Below are positions 4,120-7,493 of a stretch of 7,493 nt of DNA, one piece after another. The position numbers were made by a program, and so were the translations under genes. The notes beneath the pieces were generated by a model that searched no databases, was not told where the DNA came from, and worked only from the letters and a program-made list of their open reading frames with translations. Each line of letters starts with the position of its first letter. The stretch's first letter is position 1. Source of the stretch: Candidatus Nitrosocosmicus sp. (GTDB taxonomy: Archaea; Thermoproteota; Nitrososphaeria; Nitrososphaerales; Nitrososphaeraceae); assembly GCA_030452275.1 (NCBI GenBank), contig JAKDMR010000090.1, positions 1-7,493 of the forward strand, read 5' to 3'.

Positions 4120-5827
4120 TCAATATTCAAGTAACCATATCCAAAAGTCTTTGAGGCTCTTGGATTTATTTTCTAATAAAATATTTATAAAATATACTCT
4201 TATTCCTACCATACCCCTCTTAATATTTGCAGTTATTGCAGTCGATCCTTACCTGTGGGTTGGCTCGGAAATTCATCACTTTTACATAGAGTTGTTCGCT
4301 GTAATTTTCTCTGGGGTCATAGCGTTCTACTACATCTTACACGCTAGAAACTTGAATGATAAGTTTAGTTTGTTTATTGGTATTGGTTTTTCTGTAAGTG
4401 CCTCAATCGATTTACTTCATGTGGCGGTATCATATAGTTTAATGGAGAACGCAGATTTTCTGAAATACTTTATTCCACAAACATGGTTTGCAGGTAGAAT
4501 TTTTCTTAGCAGTATGCTTTTAGTTGCAATTGCAAAATATTCCTCTCTATTTCCAGAAGAATTGGAATTATCCAAAATAGATCAATCTGATAACCAAAAG
4601 AACCAAATTATGCGTACATCGCATCCGTTAAATCTCAATCAAAAAAAATTGGATGAAAAGCTTCAAAAAAATCTTATAATATATCTTATTTTCCTAGGCA
4701 TCGTCGCAGGAATCATCGCAATAGTCTCTTTTTTCTTTGTCTTTCCGGTAAGTGTTTTGGACGATTATTCTTTACATAGACCATACGAAATTCCTCCTTT
4801 GATTTTATTTACCATAGCCCTAATTTTCTTTTATAAGAAACGACTTTACTTGAAAAAAGATGTTATTTATAAGGGGATACTAATTTACTTATTAGTAGAT
4901 ATTTTTTCACAAATTATTATGTCTTACTCTATCCAATCATTTGACACGGCTCACAATCTAGCACACGTACTTAAGGATGTAGGATACTTCGTCAATATTA
5001 TCGCCTTGGCCATATCTGGAATAAGATATACAATTAATCTCAAGGAGAGGAATGAGTTGATACAAAATCAGTATGAAAAGATCAAAGAATCAGAAAAAAT
5101 AAAGGATGAATTTATTAATATTGCGGCTCATGAATTAAGGACACCAATTCAGCCAATACTTGCACTTTCTATCTTTTTAGCTAATAAAAAGGGAGCAATA
5201 GAAGAATACAAGGACCACATTGAAATAATCATGAAGAATTCGAAAAGACTGCAGAAACTTTCTGAAGAAATTCTGGATGCCGCAAGAATTGAAAGCCGCT
5301 CCTTAGACCTGAATTTGGAAAGATTTGATTTGTTAGGTTTGGTGACTACCATGATAAGTGATTATTCTAATCAAGCCGATGGGAATAACATCAGCGTACT
5401 ATTCGTAAATGAAGGTAAAGATGTCGAATCGGATATGCAGGGTAAGAAACAAGAAATTGTAAAGCTATATGTCTATGCGGATAAAGATCGAATTATTCAA
5501 GTATTATCAAATATCTTAATTAATTCCATAAAGTTTACTAAGAAGGGTAATATTACTATAGTTGTCAAAAGGACTTTCAATAGAGTGTTTGTCAAGATCA
5601 GTGACTCTGGTCCAGGAATCGATAAGGAGATACTGCCTAGATTATTTGATAAATTCATTACTGGTTCTCCCTCAGGGACTGGACTTGGACTCTATATTTG
5701 TAAAAATATTATAGAAGCTCATGGAGGAAATATATGGGCCAAAAATAATGATGAGAACAAGGGAGCTACATTTACATTTACATTACCAATCGTTACTCAA
5801 AAATTAGTGCAATTGGATAACTGCTAA
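4112..5827 (+). CDS. Membrane-bound sensor histidine kinase with MASE3-like domain
   Basis: This 571-residue kinase senses a signal at the membrane and probably phosphorylates the receiver of the adjacent cyclase. About eight hydrophobic helices are visible (near residues 27-45, 57-76, 84-108, 124-142, 186-210, 227-242, 252-272, 285-304), with a polar loop at 145-185. The motifs HHFYIE (55-60), SIDLLH (98-103), the W/R of TWFAGR (124-129) and AHNLAHVLK (280-288) match the MASE3 membrane sensor as I recall it. A short coiled coil (305-330) leads to the HisKA H-box with His340 in AAHELRTPIQP. The ATPase domain has N-box Asn467/Asn471, G1 DSGPGID (498-504), F-box around LFDKF and G2 GTGLGL (522-527), so catalysis should be intact. 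TTG 4112 is chosen because no ATG occurs before residue 111 and the first helix needs it; later TTG codons (for example near 4148) are alternatives. No receiver domain is fused. Confidence 0.92.
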   Translation: MFNQYSSNHIQKSLRLLDLFSNKIFIKYTLIPTIPLLIFAVIAVDPYLWVGSEIHHFYIELFAVIFSGVIAFYYILHARNLNDKFSLFIGIGFSVSASIDLLHVAVSYSLMENADFLKYFIPQTWFAGRIFLSSMLLVAIAKYSSLFPEELELSKIDQSDNQKNQIMRTSHPLNLNQKKLDEKLQKNLIIYLIFLGIVAGIIAIVSFFFVFPVSVLDDYSLHRPYEIPPLILFTIALIFFYKKRLYLKKDVIYKGILIYLLVDIFSQIIMSYSIQSFDTAHNLAHVLKDVGYFVNIIALAISGIRYTINLKERNELIQNQYEKIKESEKIKDEFINIAAHELRTPIQPILALSIFLANKKGAIEEYKDHIEIIMKNSKRLQKLSEEILDAARIESRSLDLNLERFDLLGLVTTMISDYSNQADGNNISVLFVNEGKDVESDMQGKKQEIVKLYVYADKDRIIQVLSNILINSIKFTKKGNITIVVKRTFNRVFVKISDSGPGIDKEILPRLFDKFITGSPSGTGLGLYICKNIIEAHGGNIWAKNNDENKGATFTFTLPIVTQKLVQLDNC

Positions 5828-5942
5828 TTATTCAATTTCGGATAATTTTCATTTCAAAACAAAAGTTTCAGATGGGTATACGATGGAGTGATATCGAGAG
5901 CAAGATGTCTAGTGTATTTATATCGTTACCTGTACAGTGAAC

Positions 5943-5972
5943 CAATAACCTTTGAATAAATAAAAGTTATTG
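5943..5972. terminator. Hairpin between convergent genes, possible two-way terminator
   Basis: CAATAAC (5943-5949) pairs with GTTATTG (5966-5972), and after one mismatch TTT (5951-5953) pairs with AAA (5962-5964), leaving an 8-nt loop. It lies about 115 bp past the kinase stop and includes the stop codon of the convergent zinc-ribbon gene. Its placement and symmetry suit a terminator read from both sides, though its T-tracts are short. Confidence 0.35.
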
Positions 5973-6134
5973 AATTGATTTCCAATAAATCGTATTCAAA
6001 TTTCCACACATTTTACATTCAATACTTGTCGGAATCGTATTTCTGTCAGGGTATTTTGTTGACTTTTTATGATCCGCGTCGGGGGGTGTAACATCGTACG
6101 ATTCTCCACATTTTGGACACGCAAACACTGTCAT
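5967..6134 (-). CDS. 55-residue zinc-ribbon protein
   Basis: This small gene encodes a compact protein with two CxxC knuckles: CPKC (Cys6, Cys9) and CKMC (Cys40, Cys43), each followed by Gly, which is the standard four-cysteine zinc-ribbon layout. Between them is a polar stretch with DADHKKSTKYPDRNT, and the C-terminus is a short aromatic strand (NLNTIYWKSIQ). There is no signal peptide, so it should act in the cytoplasm, binding nucleic acid or a protein partner. The ATG at 6134 is preceded by GAGGAT about 10 nt upstream and by a TATA-like TTTACATATG about 24 nt upstream. It is convergent with the kinase gene. Small zinc ribbons of this kind are common in archaea and usually uncharacterised; a more exact function cannot be read from the sequence. 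Confidence 0.72.
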   Translation of the reverse strand: MTVFACPKCGESYDVTPPDADHKKSTKYPDRNTIPTSIECKMCGNLNTIYWKSIQ

Positions 6135-6153
6135 AGTATTAGTTATCCTCTAT

Positions 6154-6163
6154 CATATGTAAA
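6154..6163 (-). promoter_or_regulatory. TATA-like element of the zinc-ribbon gene
   Basis: Read on the minus strand it is TTTACATATG, centred about 24 nt before the ATG at 6134. That is close to the archaeal TATA-to-start spacing for a leaderless mRNA. The insertion sequence ends 54 bp further upstream, so the promoter itself is not interrupted. Confidence 0.4.
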
Positions 6164-6215
6164 CATTAAGTCCGGATGACTCTTCATCCAATTTATTACT
6201 ATATATCGATTAACA

Positions 6216-6230
6216 AGGCTCTGTTCACTT
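6216..6230 (+). repeat. Left terminal inverted repeat of the insertion sequence
   Basis: AGGCTCTGTTCACTT is an exact 15-bp reverse complement of 6878-6892. The match continues imperfectly inward (TACC here against AACG on the other end). The transposase stop codon (TGA) lies inside this repeat at 6225-6227. Confidence 0.88.
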
Positions 6231-6891
6231 TACCATGTTTAATTCACTGTTATAATAGTCCGCAAACAGATTCAGCCAATTTCGTACAAGCTTTAGTTTA
6301 CAGTTCTTTTTTCGACATGGAAAATCGTCATCGAAACTTTCTGTTCTATCCTTGATATACTGCATGGTTCTCTCAATCAGACTTTTCTCATACGGAGAAT
6401 GTATATGGTGTTTCAGTTTCAAGAACCTACAAGCCATTGGGTACCAGGTTCTACCGTCAGACGATACGGGATGCTTTCCGTGAACCTCGACTAAACCTGA
6501 GATACCTTTCGGAGACAAACATGTTTATCTCTTTTGATTTATTAGCTAAAAAAGTGCGAGAATTTCCCTGTTTTTTTTTGGTTCTATGGTAATCATAACC
6601 AAATATGTTCTGACCCTACCTTGATTAGTGTCTCATCAACAATGAATTCCAGGATCTTCCTTTTCCTTGAGGATCTTTTCTTTGGATGGTACTTTTGAAC
6701 CCAGTTCCAGATAGAGACATGGTTTCTCCTAATAAAACATGAAAGCCTTTCTGAAACCCGCATTAATGATAACCATGAAAAGTACAAATACAGACCATAG
6801 AATACATACTTTGAAGATGTTCAGTTTCTGTTACTCACATAAGGGATAGGACATCTTCAAGCTATAGATTTATCGTTAAGTGAACAGAGCC
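6217..6891 (-). mobile_element. Decayed IS6-like insertion sequence
   Basis: The element is about 675 bp and is bounded by inverted repeats starting GGCTCTGTTCACTT, which resemble the ends typical of IS6-family elements. It holds one transposase gene on the minus strand, now broken. The 8-bp target duplication expected for this family is not seen: ATTAACAA flanks the left end and TGAATGGA the right. Loss of the duplication fits either recombination between copies or old age. It sits between the zinc-ribbon gene and the 7045-7425 gene and disrupts neither. Confidence 0.85.
6225..6838 (-). pseudogene. IS6-like DDE transposase, broken by stops and frameshifts
   Basis: The original protein would have been about 205 residues, starting at GTG 6836-6838. 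Read in pieces, all parts of an IS6-like DDE transposase remain: an N-terminal stretch with SKYVFYGLYLYF and RRNHVSIWNW, then VDETLIKVGSEHIWL with the first catalytic Asp, then IEPKKNREILAL (6552-6587), KEINMFVSERYL (within 6499-6537), then GKHPVSSDG with the second Asp, and SPYEKSLIERTMQYIKDR with the Glu. Lesions are a TGA at 6821-6823, a TGA at 6593-6595 where the motif IWLW is expected, a frameshift just after it, and further frame changes near 6538-6551 and near 6500-6518. A run of nine T (6571-6579) adjoins one lesion. The two longest open pieces are 6593-6787 and 6225-6518. The gene cannot make active transposase. Confidence 0.87.
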
Positions 6892-6892
6892 T
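6878..6892 (-). repeat. Right terminal inverted repeat of the insertion sequence
   Basis: AAGTGAACAGAGCCT is the exact reverse complement of 6216-6230. It lies about 40 bp upstream of the probable original transposase start at 6838. Confidence 0.88.
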
Positions 6893-7013
6893 GAATGGAT
6901 ATGGATTTAATATTTCTACTTAGGTATATAACAAAAAAGTATTAACTCTAACTCAAAAACCAAATCGTTTTGCCTATGAAATAATAACAATAAAAGTCGG
7001 TATTAACTATGCT

Positions 7014-7020
7014 AAAAAAA
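7014..7020 (-). terminator. T7 tract after the 7045-7425 gene
   Basis: On the minus strand the sequence reads CTTTTTTTAG starting 24 nt past the stop codon. Oligo-T tracts are enough for intrinsic termination by archaeal RNA polymerase. No hairpin precedes it. Confidence 0.45.
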
Positions 7021-7044
7021 GATTGTTAGTGATCCTATAATTAT

Positions 7045-7425
7045 CTAGGCGCCTTCGTTTGATTCATCCCATATCAAATTATTAGCATTATTTTGTATTT
7101 GAGTCAATTCATTGTATGCTTGATTTAGTAAATTCACTGCTTCTGTGGTATTGTTATTGCTAATCGCATCCTGAGTTTCATTGATCAATACCAGGGTAGC
7201 TTCTATTGAATCATCTAACTGGAAGAAAGTATCACTTGACTCACTTGTAGTATTTCCAATATTCAACTCATTTGGTTGAGCTATCGCTAGGTTATGATTA
7301 TTCCCTAGAAAAAATGATGCTCCAACTGCTGCAACTATTAAAAATACAAAGGGCAATTTTGAATTCGTGATGTGTATCATATGATTTTGAATATCTTGAT
7401 CATGAGATCTTTTATATTTTCTCAT
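7045..7425 (-). CDS. Small exported or membrane-anchored helical protein
   Basis: This 126-residue protein has a hydrophobic segment at residues 24-40 (LPFVFLIVAAVGASFFL) followed by LAIAQ-P, a plausible signal cleavage at about residue 50. The mature part is Asn/Glu/Thr-rich with heptad-like helices (about 69-88 and 94-118), no cysteine, and sequons at N58, N82 and N92. Archaeal envelope proteins with paired helices of this sort are common but unnamed; I do not recognise a defined family. Two starts are possible. ATG 7425 gives a 15-residue polar, basic extension. ATG 7380 (Met16) gives a cleaner signal peptide and has a good TATA box (AAAATATAAA, 7411-7420) about 35 nt upstream. The longer form is listed by default. 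Confidence 0.72.
   Translation of the reverse strand: MRKYKRSHDQDIQNHMIHITNSKLPFVFLIVAAVGASFFLGNNHNLAIAQPNELNIGNTTSESSDTFFQLDDSIEATLVLINETQDAISNNNTTEAVNLLNQAYNELTQIQNNANNLIWDESNEGA
7411..7420 (-). promoter_or_regulatory. TATA-like box inside the 5' end of the 7045-7425 frame
   Basis: Read on the minus strand it is AAAATATAAA (continuing AGATC), a strong TATA core centred about 35 nt before the in-frame ATG at 7380. If used, the protein starts at Met16. A second A/T tract (about 7456-7465, GTTTATAATT) stands about 35 nt before ATG 7425 and would serve the longer form. Confidence 0.4.
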
Positions 7426-7493
7426 GATTTATTGATAGAGTTATCCTTAATAACCAATTATAAACTTGCACATATGCGCTAGATTAATACGGT

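Noticed and set aside
5149..5352. 67-codon minus-strand frame inside the kinase gene
   Set aside because: It lies wholly within the HisKA-coding region and shows no independent features.
6209..6899. Target-site duplication around the insertion sequence
   Set aside because: The 8 bp on each side (ATTAACAA and TGAATGGA) do not match, also when the boundary is shifted by one base.
1..7493. CRISPR array, tRNA or rRNA gene
   Set aside because: No regularly spaced direct repeats and no cloverleaf or rRNA-like conserved stretch were found on reading both strands.

Overview
The window looks like a chromosomal segment of an AT-rich ammonia-oxidising archaeon of the Nitrososphaerota (Thaumarchaeota), most likely the Nitrososphaeraceae / Nitrosocosmicus group. 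The grounds are: TATA-like boxes 25-35 nt before starts with almost no Shine-Dalgarno sites, TTG and GTG starts, a histidine kinase with the H-box AAHELRTPIQP common in these archaea, sequon-rich exported proteins, and long AT-rich spacers. This assignment rests on protein style and is not a database match.

Layout from left to right. A minus-strand gene (123-707) encodes an exported four-cysteine protein with a transthyretin/SpaA-like beta domain. A spacer of about 700 bp (708-1407) holds hairpins and what look like gene remnants, one resembling the N-terminus of DUF371. A short exported acidic protein follows on the plus strand (1408-1755). A second spacer of about 770 bp (1756-2522) carries a cluster of inverted repeats and a T-tract hairpin. 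Then comes a tightly packed plus-strand unit (2523-5827): a small unknown ORF, a class III nucleotide cyclase fused to a C-terminal receiver domain, a second small ORF, and an eight-helix MASE3-like histidine kinase. Convergent to it lies a 55-residue zinc-ribbon protein (5967-6134, minus), with a shared hairpin between the two stop codons. Next is a decayed IS6-like insertion sequence (6217-6891) that keeps both terminal inverted repeats but has a transposase broken by stops and frameshifts. The window ends with a minus-strand gene for an exported or membrane-anchored helical protein (7045-7425).

The main biological interest is the 2523-5827 unit. The cyclase keeps both metal aspartates, the adenine-selecting Lys/Asp pair and the transition-state Asn, but has Lys where the transition-state Arg is expected. 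The receiver keeps its acidic pocket, phospho-acceptor Asp, Ser switch and Lys. A complete kinase is encoded in the same run of overlapping frames. The simplest reading is a membrane sensor that phosphorylates the receiver and so controls cyclic nucleotide synthesis: a two-component-gated cyclase module in an archaeon. The order cyclase then receiver is the reverse of the usual receiver-then-output layout.
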